The translations under genes were made by a program, and so were the position numbers. Positions 1 to 5,550 of a stretch of 11,391 bases of DNA are shown one piece after another; within the stretch, counting starts at the first letter, position 1, and every line of letters begins with the position of its first letter. Where the stretch lies: contig QKDJ01000102.1 of the NCBI GenBank assembly GCA_003252145.1, forward strand, positions 1 through 11,391, read 5' to 3'. The notes below the pieces were generated by a model, which was not told the origin of the DNA, made no database searches, and worked only from the letters and a program-made list of their open reading frames with translations. Origin of the DNA: Azovibrio restrictus. GTDB taxonomy: Bacteria; Pseudomonadota; Gammaproteobacteria; Burkholderiales; Rhodocyclaceae.

Positions 1-234
1 ATGTGGCTCAACATCGAGGTGCCGGAAAGCACCACGGTGAAAGAAGCCATCGAGCGTTCCGGCATCCTCAAGCAGTTTCCCCACATTGACCTGGAGGCCC
101 AGAAGGTGGGCATCTTCGGCAAGCTGGCCAAGCTGGATGCTCCCCTGAAGCCCGGTGACCGGGTGGAAATCTACCGGGGCATCATTGCTGACCCGGCCAC
201 CGTGCCCCGTCGGGACACGGGCGAAGAGGCCTGA
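1..234 (+). CDS. rnfH: RnfH family protein (UPF0125), 5'-truncated by the window edge
   Basis: This is the C-terminal part of a small ubiquitin-like-fold RnfH/UPF0125 protein. The visible 77 residues carry the family's recognisable core: VPESTTVKEAIERSGIL, then a DLEAQKVGIFGK segment, then the closing LKPGDRVEIYRGIIADP, which matches the family's GDRVEIYRPLIADP-type ending. Family members usually have about 10-20 more N-terminal residues (a beta strand with a YALPE/Q-like motif). The ATG at base 1 therefore most likely encodes an internal Met, and the true start lies outside the window. In many proteobacteria rnfH follows ratA and smpB, but those would be upstream and are not visible. Its function is poorly defined. 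The name comes from rnf operons, yet this copy has no rnf genes beside it. The family call is firm; no biochemical role can be assigned. Confidence 0.88.
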   Translation: MWLNIEVPESTTVKEAIERSGILKQFPHIDLEAQKVGIFGKLAKLDAPLKPGDRVEIYRGIIADPATVPRRDTGEEA

Positions 235-255
235 TCCCCCTGGACAGGCTGCCCC

Positions 256-283
256 GGGTGGCGACATCCTCTTGTCGCCGCCC
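256..283 (+). terminator. GC-rich hairpin after rnfH, possible weak terminator
   Basis: An 11-bp stem (256-266 paired with 273-283, including one G-U pair) has a 6-base loop and lies 21 bases after the rnfH stop. The 3' side continues with a C/T-rich stretch rather than a run of T, so it is not a canonical intrinsic terminator. It could be a weak or Rho-assisted terminator, or a 3'-end stabilising hairpin. Confidence 0.45.
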
Positions 284-313
284 ATCCCTCTCTCCAACCG
301 GCCTCCTCCCGCC

Positions 314-342
314 TTGCCCTTTGTGCCTCCCGGGGGCACAAT
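314..342 (+). promoter_or_regulatory. Candidate sigma-70 promoter giving a nearly leaderless hydroxylase mRNA
   Basis: TTGCCC (314-319) and CACAAT (337-342) are separated by exactly 17 bases. Transcription would begin around 349-350, directly before the ATG at 351. No Shine-Dalgarno sequence lies in the usual window before that ATG, which fits leaderless or near-leaderless translation. A 6-bp inverted repeat (CGGGGG 331-336, CCCCCG 343-348) overlaps the -10 element. It may be an operator or chance. Confidence 0.45.
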
Positions 343-350
343 CCCCCGCC

Positions 351-1514
351 ATGCAGCAATTTGACCTCATCATTGTCGGCGGCGGTCTGGCCGGTGCCAG
401 TCTTGCCAGCGCCCTAAGGGATTCCCGCCTACGCATTGCCCTGGTGGAAAGCCAGCCTCCCACACGCCCAGAGGGCTGGGATGCCCGCATCTACGCCATC
501 AGCCCGGCCAATGCCCGCTTCCTTTCTGAAATCGGCGCCTGGGAGCATCTGGACCCCAATCGCATGGCCCCAATCCAGGCCATGGATGTCTCCGGCGACC
601 AAGGCGGACATCTCCAGTTTTCCGCCTATGAAACCGGCGTGGCCGAGCTGGGCTGGATCATGGAATCCTCCCTCATGGCCTGCGAGCTCTGGGAAGGCAT
701 CAAGCGCCAGGGCAACCTGACCCGCTTCTGCCCTGCCATCCCATCCGGTCTGGAATTCCGCCACGATGCCGCCGTGCTTACCCTGACCGACGGCCAGGCT
801 CTCTCCGGTCGCCTGCTGGTGGCCGCCGATGGCCGGGATTCCTGGATACGCCAACAGGCCGGTCTGGAAGCCATCACCACCCCGTACAACGAAAAGGGCC
901 TGGTAGCCAATTTCGCCACGGAAAAGCCCCACCACAACAAGGCCTGGCAATGGTTCCTGGAAGATGGCGTGTTGGCCTATCTGCCTCTGCCCGGCCAGCG
1001 CATGTCCATCGTCTGGTCCACCCCGGATGCCCATGCAGACGAACTCTGTGCCCTACCCCCGGAAGCCCTGGCCGAACGGGTGGCTGAAGCGGGTCAGCAT
1101 GTGCTGGGCAAGCTGGAAACCATTACTCCTGCCGCCGCCTTTCCCCTGCGTCTGATCCGGGTGCCCCGCACGGTGGCCCCTCGTCTGGCCCTGGTGGGTG
1201 ACGCAGGTCACGGCATCCACCCCCTATCCGGCCACGGCATCAACCTGGGCTTTCAGGATGCCAAGGTGCTGGCGGAGCAACTGGCGGCTGCTCAACCTTG
1301 GCAAGACATTGGCGACGAACGTTTCCTGCAGCGCTACCAAAGAGCCCGCAAGGAAGAGACCGTGCTGATGCAGACCACTACGGACAGCTTGCGCCGCCTG
1401 TTCCGGGCCACCCAACCGGGCTTTGCCCCCCTGCGCAATCTGGGCTTGTCCCTGACGGACAAGCTTGGCCCCTTGAAAAGCATACTGGTGCGTTACGCCC
1501 TGGGTACGCTTTGA
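351..1514 (+). CDS. UbiH/UbiF/COQ6-family FAD-dependent hydroxylase
   Basis: This is a 387-residue class A flavoprotein monooxygenase, a normal length for the UbiH/UbiF/VisC/COQ6 family. Members hydroxylate the aromatic ring of ubiquinone precursors at the membrane using O2, FAD and NAD(P)H. Visible motifs are an N-terminal dinucleotide-binding loop VGGGLAGAS (G10, G12, G15), the mid-protein AADGRDS motif (D160), and the FAD-ribityl motif LVGDAGHGIHPLSGHGINLG (D284). The GHGINLGF stretch is the ubiquinone-hydroxylase signature. The reading frame stays open upstream to an ATG at 258, but I chose 351. The protein then starts MQQFDLIIVGGG as family members do, and the extra 31 residues would be low-complexity Pro/Cys-rich sequence spanning the rnfH hairpin and a promoter. 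Which ring position it hydroxylates (C5, C1 or C6) cannot be decided here, so no symbol is given. dsbC follows after 33 bp with no terminator, so co-transcription is likely. Confidence 0.9.
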   Translation: MQQFDLIIVGGGLAGASLASALRDSRLRIALVESQPPTRPEGWDARIYAISPANARFLSEIGAWEHLDPNRMAPIQAMDVSGDQGGHLQFSAYETGVAELGWIMESSLMACELWEGIKRQGNLTRFCPAIPSGLEFRHDAAVLTLTDGQALSGRLLVAADGRDSWIRQQAGLEAITTPYNEKGLVANFATEKPHHNKAWQWFLEDGVLAYLPLPGQRMSIVWSTPDAHADELCALPPEALAERVAEAGQHVLGKLETITPAAAFPLRLIRVPRTVAPRLALVGDAGHGIHPLSGHGINLGFQDAKVLAEQLAAAQPWQDIGDERFLQRYQRARKEETVLMQTTTDSLRRLFRATQPGFAPLRNLGLSLTDKLGPLKSILVRYALGTL

Positions 1515-1537
1515 ATCTACGCACCATCAATTAACCT

Positions 1538-1543
1538 AGGAGA
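1538..1543 (+). promoter_or_regulatory. Ribosome binding site of dsbC
   Basis: AGGAGA lies 4 bases before the dsbC ATG at 1548 and fixes that start. It contrasts with the missing Shine-Dalgarno sequence before the preceding hydroxylase gene. Confidence 0.75.
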
Positions 1544-1547
1544 ATCC

Positions 1548-2249
1548 ATGCTGAAGTCCCTACTCACCCTGGCCCTGATGACCACCCTCGCTATCCCAAC
1601 ACACGCTCAGGAAAGCAACATCAAGCAAACCTTAGAAGCCAAGTTGGGTGTCCCCGTTACTAGCGTTACCAAATCTGGCTACCTGGGCCTGTATGAGGTC
1701 TTCCTGAATGGTCAAATCATCTACACGGATGAAAAAGCCACTGCCTTCCTGGCCGGCAATCTGGTGGATACCAAGACCATGACCAGCGTCACGGAAAGCC
1801 GCCTACAAACCTTGAATGCGGTAAAGTTCTCCGAACTGCCTCTGAATCAGGCCATCAAGCAGGTCAAAGGCAATGGCAAGCGTACCTTAGTCACCTTTGA
1901 AGACCCCAACTGCGGCTACTGCAAGCGGTTGGCAAAGGACATCGAAAAACTGGACAACGTGACCCTGTATGTTTTCTTGTACCCCATCCTGAGCGAGGAC
2001 TCCATCCGTAAATCCCGCCAGATCTGGTGCTCTGCCGACAAGGTAAAAACCTGGAATGACTGGATGGTCAATGGCAAGGCCCCAACTGGCAAGGATGATT
2101 GCGATACCTCCGCCATCATCAACAATGTGGAATACGGCCAGAAGCTGCGCATCACCGGCACCCCCACCCTGATCTTCGTCAATGGTGAGCGTATCCCCGG
2201 TGCCGTGCCCCTGGCCAAGATCGAAGAAAAGCTGAACAGCGCCAAGTAA
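1548..2249 (+). CDS. dsbC: DsbC-type periplasmic thiol:disulfide isomerase
   Basis: This 233-residue protein has a Sec signal peptide (residues 1-20: MLKS, a hydrophobic core, then THA before Gln21). A DsbC N-terminal dimerisation domain (about 25-85, with a GLYEVFLNGQIIYTDE strand pair) and a linker lead into a thioredoxin-fold domain. The active site is C122-G-Y-C125 in the context FEDPNCGYCKRL, the CGYC form typical of DsbC. A second cysteine pair (C161, C185) matches the structural disulfide of the catalytic domain, and the cis-proline is P206 in GTPTLIF. By family knowledge it is a V-shaped periplasmic dimer that reshuffles wrong disulfides and is kept reduced by DsbD. It follows the flavin hydroxylase by 33 bp with a good ribosome site. 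It is visibly less GC-rich than its neighbours (29/60 and 28/60 G+C in rows 1621-1680 and 1681-1740, against 37/60 in row 841-900) and uses TTA and CTA leucine codons. Confidence 0.93.
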   Translation: MLKSLLTLALMTTLAIPTHAQESNIKQTLEAKLGVPVTSVTKSGYLGLYEVFLNGQIIYTDEKATAFLAGNLVDTKTMTSVTESRLQTLNAVKFSELPLNQAIKQVKGNGKRTLVTFEDPNCGYCKRLAKDIEKLDNVTLYVFLYPILSEDSIRKSRQIWCSADKVKTWNDWMVNGKAPTGKDDCDTSAIINNVEYGQKLRITGTPTLIFVNGERIPGAVPLAKIEEKLNSAK

Positions 2250-2264
2250 GCCCAGCCGTACTGC

Positions 2265-2306
2265 AAAAAACGAAGGCCGCCCTGATGGGGCGGCCTTCTG
2301 CTTTTT
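2265..2306. terminator. Bidirectional intrinsic terminator between dsbC and leuA
   Basis: A perfect 11-bp stem GAAGGCCGCCC (2272-2282) / GGGCGGCCTTC (2288-2298) has a 5-base loop. It is followed by TTTTT at 2302-2306 on the plus strand and preceded by AAAAAA at 2265-2270, which is a U-run for minus-strand transcripts. It sits between convergent dsbC and leuA and can stop both. Confidence 0.92.
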
Positions 2307-2318
2307 CAGGCTTTGTTG

Positions 2319-4013
2319 TCAGGCAGCCACTTGAAATGCGGCCACGCCCTGGCGACTGACCCCGCTGATCAAGGCCTTGATGGAAGCGGTGACGATGTTG
2401 CCATCCATGCCCACTCCGTAGCACTCACCTCCGGCCCCAGCCACTTCCATGAAAGCACAAGCCCGGGCCTCACCAGCCTCTCCACTAGGCCCCATGGCCC
2501 GCTCCTCGAAGCTGCGCACCTGAACCCGGATACCCGCTCCCTGCAAGGCATGGACGGCCGCATCGATGGGACCATTCCCCTCCCCTGTAAGCAAATGGGG
2601 CTGGCCGTTGATCTCCACACGGAGGCGTATGCCTTGAACGCCACCGTGCTCGAAGAGATGATGCTCCCGGTAGTGGATGCCGCCCTTGGGCTCCAGGTAG
2701 GTACTTGAGAACAAGGCCCAGATATCGGCGGCACTGACTTCACCCCCCTGGCTGTCCGTATGGGCCTGGACCACACCGGAAAACTCCACCTGCAGCCGCC
2801 GGGGCATAACCACTCCGTATTCGGATTCGAGCAGATAGGCGATGCCCCCCTTGCCCGACTGGCTGTTCACCCGGATTACAGAATCGTAGGAGCGCCCCAC
2901 ATCGGCGGGATCGATGGGGAGATAGGGCACATTCCAGGCACCAGTACCGTTGTCGCCAGCAACCTTGTGGGCCGCAAACCCCTTCTTGATGGCGTCCTGA
3001 TGGGAGCCGGAGAAGGCCGTAAAAACGAGATCCCCCACGTATGGATGGCGTGGATGGATGGGCAAGCGCGTGCAGGCTTCCGCCGTACGCGCCACGGCAT
3101 TGATGTCGGAAAAGTCGAGCCCAGGATTAACGCCCTGGGTGTACATATTGAGGGCGAGGGTCACGAGATCCACGTTACCGGTACGCTCCCCGTTACCGAA
3201 AAGACAGCCCTCCACCCGGTCAGCCCCGGCCATGAGTCCCAATTCGGCAGCAGCCACAGCCGTACCTCTATCGTTGTGAGGGTGAAGGCTGATAAGGACA
3301 CTGTCCCGGCGGGCAAGATTGCGGTGCATCCACTCAATCTGGTCCGCATACACATTGGGGGTAGCCACTTCCACGGTGGTGGGAAGATTGAGAATCACCT
3401 TGTTGTCAGGCGTAGCGCCCCAGGCAGCCGTAACCGCGTCACAAACCTCAAGGGCAAAATCCAGCTCGGTGGCCGTGAAGGTTTCCGGGCTGTATTCGAG
3501 GACCACCTCCGTCTCGGGCATTTCCGCCGCGAGCGTCTTGATGAGGGTCACTGCACTGACGGCCATGTCCACCACCTGGGCCTTGCTCATGCCGAATACC
3601 ATGTCCCGGAAGGGCTCGGAGGTGGCGTTGTACACATGAACGATGGCCCGCCGAGCACCCCGGACGGATTCCATGGTGCGGCGGATAAGATGCTCCCGGG
3701 CCTGGGTGAGCACCTCGATGGTCACATCCTCGGGTACATGACCCTCTTCAATGAGTTCCCGCACGAAATCGAAATCGGTTTGGGAGGCGGAGGGGAAGGC
3801 CACCTCGATTTCCTTGAAACCGATGTCGCAGAGCATGTGAAACATGCGCATCTTCTTTTCCCCATTCATGGGCTCGAACAGGGCCTGGTTGCCATCCCGA
3901 AGGTCCGTGCTCATCCAGATGGGCGGCTTGGCGATGCTACGGCTGGGCCATTGCCGATCCGTGAGGCGAATGGGTTCAAAGGGGCGATACTTGGTTTCGG
4001 GCTGCGGCAACAT
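2319..4013 (-). CDS. leuA: 2-isopropylmalate synthase, long (type 2) LeuA
   Basis: LeuA condenses acetyl-CoA with 2-oxoisovalerate to give 2-isopropylmalate, the committed step of leucine biosynthesis in the cytoplasm. The 564-residue length and the N-terminus ([18 protein letters not shown]) are those of the long LeuA form also found in actinobacteria and many proteobacteria. The TIM-barrel catalytic domain shows S35-T-D-L-R-D-G-N-Q43 (R39/D40 catalytic and metal site), the metal-binding pair H244-P-H246-N-D248, and [15 protein letters not shown] (about 269-283). The C-terminal part (about 430-564), with [24 protein letters not shown], is the leucine-sensing LeuA dimer domain, so feedback inhibition by leucine is expected. 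The start at 4013 is supported by GGAG six bases upstream on the minus strand (CTGGAGATCAGC before ATG). It diverges from an Lrp-type regulator gene. No leader peptide rich in Leu codons was found, so attenuation is not indicated. The best visible -10-like hexamer is TATCAT (minus strand, 4046-4051), with a poor -35. Confidence 0.95.
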   Translation of the reverse strand: MLPQPETKYRPFEPIRLTDRQWPSRSIAKPPIWMSTDLRDGNQALFEPMNGEKKMRMFHMLCDIGFKEIEVAFPSASQTDFDFVRELIEEGHVPEDVTIEVLTQAREHLIRRTMESVRGARRAIVHVYNATSEPFRDMVFGMSKAQVVDMAVSAVTLIKTLAAEMPETEVVLEYSPETFTATELDFALEVCDAVTAAWGATPDNKVILNLPTTVEVATPNVYADQIEWMHRNLARRDSVLISLHPHNDRGTAVAAAELGLMAGADRVEGCLFGNGERTGNVDLVTLALNMYTQGVNPGLDFSDINAVARTAEACTRLPIHPRHPYVGDLVFTAFSGSHQDAIKKGFAAHKVAGDNGTGAWNVPYLPIDPADVGRSYDSVIRVNSQSGKGGIAYLLESEYGVVMPRRLQVEFSGVVQAHTDSQGGEVSAADIWALFSSTYLEPKGGIHYREHHLFEHGGVQGIRLRVEINGQPHLLTGEGNGPIDAAVHALQGAGIRVQVRSFEERAMGPSGEAGEARACAFMEVAGAGGECYGVGMDGNIVTASIKALISGVSRQGVAAFQVAA

Positions 4014-4064
4014 GCTGATCTCCAGAAGCGGTGTCCATGAACAGCATGATAAGAAAGAAGCTTG

Positions 4065-4078
4065 CGCAAATTATTGCG
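4065..4078. repeat. Inverted repeat CGCAA-N4-TTGCG in the leuA/lrp control region
   Basis: CGCAA (4065-4069) and TTGCG (4074-4078) form a 5-bp dyad around an AT-only centre, embedded in TTGCGCAAATTATTGCG. AT-centred short dyads of this kind are typical of Lrp/AsnC-family targets. It overlaps the -35 of the candidate regulator promoter and lies upstream of leuA. An operator role is inferred. Confidence 0.45.
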
Positions 4079-4101
4079 TTATTCGCCTCACGGAATAGAA
4101 T
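4074..4101 (+). promoter_or_regulatory. Candidate promoter of the Lrp/AsnC-family gene
   Basis: TTGCGT (4074-4079) and TAGAAT (4096-4101, one mismatch to TATAAT) are 16 bases apart, placing the start of transcription near 4108. The start would then fall inside the inverted repeat at 4104-4120, a layout typical of an autorepressed gene. Confidence 0.45.
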
Positions 4102-4103
4102 TT

Positions 4104-4120
4104 AAGCAATAAAATTGCTT
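4104..4120. repeat. Perfect 7-bp inverted repeat AAGCAAT-AAA-ATTGCTT, likely operator
   Basis: AAGCAAT (4104-4110) and ATTGCTT (4114-4120) are perfect inverted arms around AAA, only 17 bases before the regulator's ATG and over its predicted transcription start. The Lrp-family protein encoded just downstream is the obvious candidate ligand. RNA folding is unlikely to be the point, because the stem is AU-rich with a 3-base loop. Confidence 0.5.
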
Positions 4121-4137
4121 TTCCCAAAGGTCTAACC

Positions 4138-4602
4138 ATGGAACTGGATCGCTACGACCGCCACATTCTCGAACTCCTGCAAAAGGATGGCCGCATCAGC
4201 AATCAGGACTTGGCCGAACGCATTGGTCTCTCGCCCTCCCCTTGCCTGCGCCGGGTCAAGGCTCTGGAGGAGTCCGGCCTGATCCGGGGTTATCGGGCCC
4301 TGCTGGATGCCCGCAAGCTGGGCCTCAGTCTCATGGCCCTGATCCACATTTCCATGGATCGGCACACCCCTGAGCGATTCGAGAATTTTGAAACGGAAAT
4401 CCAGACCATCCCCGAGGTTATGGAATGCCTGCTCATCACCGGCCAGGATGCGGATTACCAGCTCAAGGCGGTGGTCAAGGACATGGATGCCTATCAGGAA
4501 CTGCTGCTCCACCGCATTACCCGTATCCCTGGCGTGACCGGAGTCCACTCCAGCTTCGTGCTGCGCAGAGTGTTGGACAGCACGGCCCTCCCCCTGCCCT
4601 GA
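4138..4602 (+). CDS. Lrp/AsnC-family transcriptional regulator
   Basis: This 154-residue protein has the classic two-domain Lrp/AsnC build. The N-terminal winged helix-turn-helix starts LDRYDRHILELLQKDGRISN, with the recognition region about residues 21-41 (S21 to K41, containing GLSPSPCLRRVKALE) and the RGYRALLD wing around 50-57. A C-terminal RAM (ligand-sensing, oligomerising) domain of about 65-145 includes PEVMECLLITGQDADYQLK and IPGVTGVHSSFVLR. Family members bind amino acids and form octamers that wrap DNA. A weak AAAGG (4126-4130) lies 7 bases before the ATG. It is transcribed away from leuA across a 124-bp region with two dyads, suggesting autoregulation and possibly leuA control by a branched-chain amino acid. 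That link is inferred from position only. It could instead serve a distant target, as many Lrp paralogues do, so I give no gene symbol. Confidence 0.93.
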   Translation: MELDRYDRHILELLQKDGRISNQDLAERIGLSPSPCLRRVKALEESGLIRGYRALLDARKLGLSLMALIHISMDRHTPERFENFETEIQTIPEVMECLLITGQDADYQLKAVVKDMDAYQELLLHRITRIPGVTGVHSSFVLRRVLDSTALPLP

Positions 4603-4619
4603 AACACCTGGAATTCCCT

Positions 4620-4638
4620 GTTACACACACCGTTACAC
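4620..4638 (+). repeat. Direct repeat GTTACAC x2, 12-bp period
   Basis: GTTACAC occurs at 4620-4626 and again at 4632-4638, one and a bit helical turns apart. Such tandem half-sites are typical for OmpR/PhoB-class response regulators bound next to a promoter. The first copy overlaps a possible -35 (GTTACA 4620-4625), 16 bases before GATAAG (4642-4647). The binding protein is unknown. Confidence 0.35.
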
Positions 4639-4653
4639 TCCGATAAGGAAGAC

Positions 4654-4765
4654 TGACAGACATCAGGGCGGTTGCTGCGTAAAGTTCAACTTACGTTGTT
4701 ACCCCCCCTCTCTCGAACCCCCCTTCGAGACTTCAATCCCCGCCCCGACAGCGGGGATTTTTTTT
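4654..4765 (+). ncRNA. Candidate small RNA with C-rich hairpin loop
   Basis: No convincing protein is encoded between the Lrp-type gene and the glycine-zipper gene, yet the tract has sRNA-like architecture. There is a candidate promoter (GTTACA 4620-4625 / GATAAG 4642-4647) over a tandem repeat. Next come a weak hairpin (CAAC 4687-4690 with GTTG 4695-4698), a C7 run (4702-4708), a perfect 7-bp hairpin TCTCGAA/TTCGAGA (4711-4717/4724-4730) with a CCCCCC loop, and finally a strong terminator at 4735-4765. C-rich loops can pair with Shine-Dalgarno sequences. The terminator is 133 bases past the preceding stop codon, far for a simple gene terminator. The 5' end is a guess. The alternative is a long 3' UTR of the regulator gene. 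Confidence 0.35.
4735..4765 (+). terminator. Strong intrinsic terminator
   Basis: A perfect 9-bp stem AATCCCCGC (4735-4743) / GCGGGGATT (4751-4759) has a 7-base loop and runs directly into eight T residues (4758-4765). It insulates the glycine-zipper gene from upstream transcription. Confidence 0.93.
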
Positions 4766-4777
4766 AAAGAGCTGTCA

Positions 4778-4790
4778 TCGCCCAGGGCGA
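4778..4790. repeat. Palindrome TCGCCCAGGGCGA before the glycine-zipper gene
   Basis: This is a perfect 6-bp dyad around a central A, located after the terminator and 45 bp before the glycine-zipper start. It sits in the region where that gene's promoter must lie, so an operator is possible. I could not identify convincing -35/-10 hexamers. Confidence 0.3.
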
Positions 4791-4821
4791 GGCACACGTT
4801 AAATCCTTACCATTGGCCCAC

Positions 4822-4829
4822 AAAGGAGG
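4822..4829 (+). promoter_or_regulatory. Near-perfect ribosome binding site of the glycine-zipper gene
   Basis: AAAGGAGG ends 5 bases before the ATG at 4835. It is the strongest Shine-Dalgarno sequence in the window and suggests high translation. It is also exactly the kind of site a C-rich sRNA loop could pair with. Confidence 0.85.
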
Positions 4830-4834
4830 CTCCC

Positions 4835-5281
4835 ATGAAAGCATTGCGACTTGTTCCCTTGATCGCCCTCGCCTGCAGCGGTTTCGCCATGGCCGATGGT
4901 TATGGCTATCACTCTCGCCACCACGACCGCTACGATCGTTACGACAATGATCGGGTCCAGTATGTGGTGGTTGAACGCCGGGCACCGGTAGTGGTGTATC
5001 GGCAAGAACCCGTAGTGGTCTATCGGGATCGCCCTGACTATTACTACGATGAGCCCGCTCCCCGGCGCAGCTATCGCCAACCCCAACCCACCCACTATCG
5101 GGACGAATACAGAAACGACTACCGGGATGACGGCATGAGCTCCGGCACCGGCAAGGTTCTGGGCGCCGTGGCTGGCGGCGTCATTGGCAGTCGCTTCGGC
5201 CAAGGTAATGGCCGCATCGCCGCCACCGCCGTAGGCGCCGTATTAGGCAGCGTCGTTGGTGGAGAACTGGCCCGCGATTAA
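4835..5281 (+). CDS. Secreted Tyr/Arg-rich glycine-zipper 2TM envelope protein
   Basis: This 148-residue envelope protein has a signal peptide at 1-20 (MKALRL, hydrophobic core, FAMA before Asp21). There is no lipobox: the only cysteine is C14, inside the core. Residues 21 to about 99 are strongly hydrophilic and rich in Tyr, Arg, Asp and His, including an 8-residue tandem repeat PVVVYRQE/PVVVYRDR. The C-terminal 49 residues (100-148) form a glycine-zipper 2TM domain (GAVAGGVIGSRFGQGNG, then AVGAVLGSVVGGE), as in the Rickettsia 17-kDa antigen/OmpA-like 2TM families. Such proteins sit in or between envelope membranes. The exact function is unknown, with envelope integrity or stress roles usually proposed. 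It is monocistronic, insulated by terminators at 4735-4765 and 5324-5348, and has a very strong ribosome site. The domain call is firm; the function is open. Confidence 0.88.
   Translation: MKALRLVPLIALACSGFAMADGYGYHSRHHDRYDRYDNDRVQYVVVERRAPVVVYRQEPVVVYRDRPDYYYDEPAPRRSYRQPQPTHYRDEYRNDYRDDGMSSGTGKVLGAVAGGVIGSRFGQGNGRIAATAVGAVLGSVVGGELARD
4985..5032 (+). repeat. In-gene 24-bp tandem duplication (8-residue repeat)
   Basis: Two adjacent 24-base units encode PVVVYRQE and PVVVYRDR. They differ at a few bases, so this looks like an older in-frame duplication inside the Tyr/Arg-rich linker of the glycine-zipper protein. Confidence 0.7.
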
Positions 5282-5323
5282 GGACTCTGCATCAAACATG
5301 GCCGCCCCCTGGCCATCACCTGC

Positions 5324-5348
5324 AAAACCCGGCCCCGGCCGGGTTTTT
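5324..5348 (+). terminator. Intrinsic terminator after the glycine-zipper gene
   Basis: The stem AAAACCCGGC / GCCGGGTTTT closes a 4-base loop (or one pair more with a 2-base loop), with TTTTT at 5344-5348. The A-run on its left side could let it work for minus-strand transcripts too. A smaller dyad ATGGCC/GGCCAT (5298-5303/5311-5316) lies just before it. Confidence 0.88.
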
Positions 5349-5370
5349 ATTTGCCCGCAAAGGGATCTCC

Positions 5371-5398
5371 GCACCATTCTTGACTCCCCGCATGGTGC
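5371..5398. repeat. Inverted repeat GCACCAT-N14-ATGGTGC
   Basis: Perfect 7-bp arms at 5371-5377 and 5392-5398 have a centre-to-centre distance of 21 bp (two helical turns) and bracket the -35 hexamer at 5380-5385. The arms resemble halves of NtrC-type sites (GCACC/GGTGC), but the spacing is much longer than that protein uses. The ligand is unknown. Confidence 0.45.
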
Positions 5399-5408
5399 GC
5401 CGCACAAT
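5380..5408 (+). promoter_or_regulatory. Candidate sigma-70 promoter, 265 bp upstream of SulP
   Basis: TTGACT (5380-5385, five of six to consensus) and CACAAT (5403-5408) are exactly 17 bases apart, the best -35/-10 pair in the window. The -10 is identical to that at 337-342. The predicted start at about 5415 would give either a long SulP leader or a leaderless small ORF at 5416. Confidence 0.5.
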
Positions 5409-5415
5409 CGAGCCC

Positions 5416-5550
5416 ATGCAAGTTGCCGTATATCTCCAACCTCAAAAGCCTCGCCCCTCCAGTCACCTGAGCGTATTTAGGGCACCGCCAGTCCACTTTC
5501 GTGGCTCGGCCCTGCCCCGGGGTTACTTCTGTTCTGTGACTCCCCCCTGA
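5416..5550 (+). CDS. Possible 44-residue leaderless small ORF
   Basis: An ATG lies 8 bases after the CACAAT -10 element, the same geometry as the hydroxylase ATG at 351, and opens a 44-codon frame (MQVAVYLQPQKPRP... ending SVTPP). The product is Pro/Arg-rich with no recognisable domain, and the sequence is the C-rich leader. It may be a leader peptide, a decayed gene or no gene at all. I list it because only the promoter spacing argues for it. Confidence 0.15.
   Translation: MQVAVYLQPQKPRPSSHLSVFRAPPVHFRGSALPRGYFCSVTPP

Noticed and set aside
258..350. Upstream in-frame ATG of the hydroxylase gene
   Set aside because: The extra 31 residues are Pro/Cys-rich, unlike any family N-terminus. They begin inside the rnfH hairpin and cross a better-supported promoter. 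The flavin-binding fold begins right after the ATG at 351.
2760..4040. Long open frame (426 codons) on the plus strand, antisense to leuA
   Set aside because: It is fully antisense to a clear LeuA with all catalytic motifs. Its product is His/Gly-rich with no domain, as expected from the complement of GC-rich codons, and it has no promoter or ribosome site of its own.
4000..4040. Short upstream frame on the minus strand overlapping the leuA start, as an attenuator leader peptide
   Set aside because: The roughly 23-codon frame has no leucine-codon run and no terminator/antiterminator hairpins, so attenuation is not supported.
5371..5398. NtrC binding site
   Set aside because: The arms GCACC and GGTGC match halves of the NtrC consensus, but they are 18 bp apart instead of about 5. 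No sigma-54 promoter with GG-N10-GC and consensus context was found nearby.
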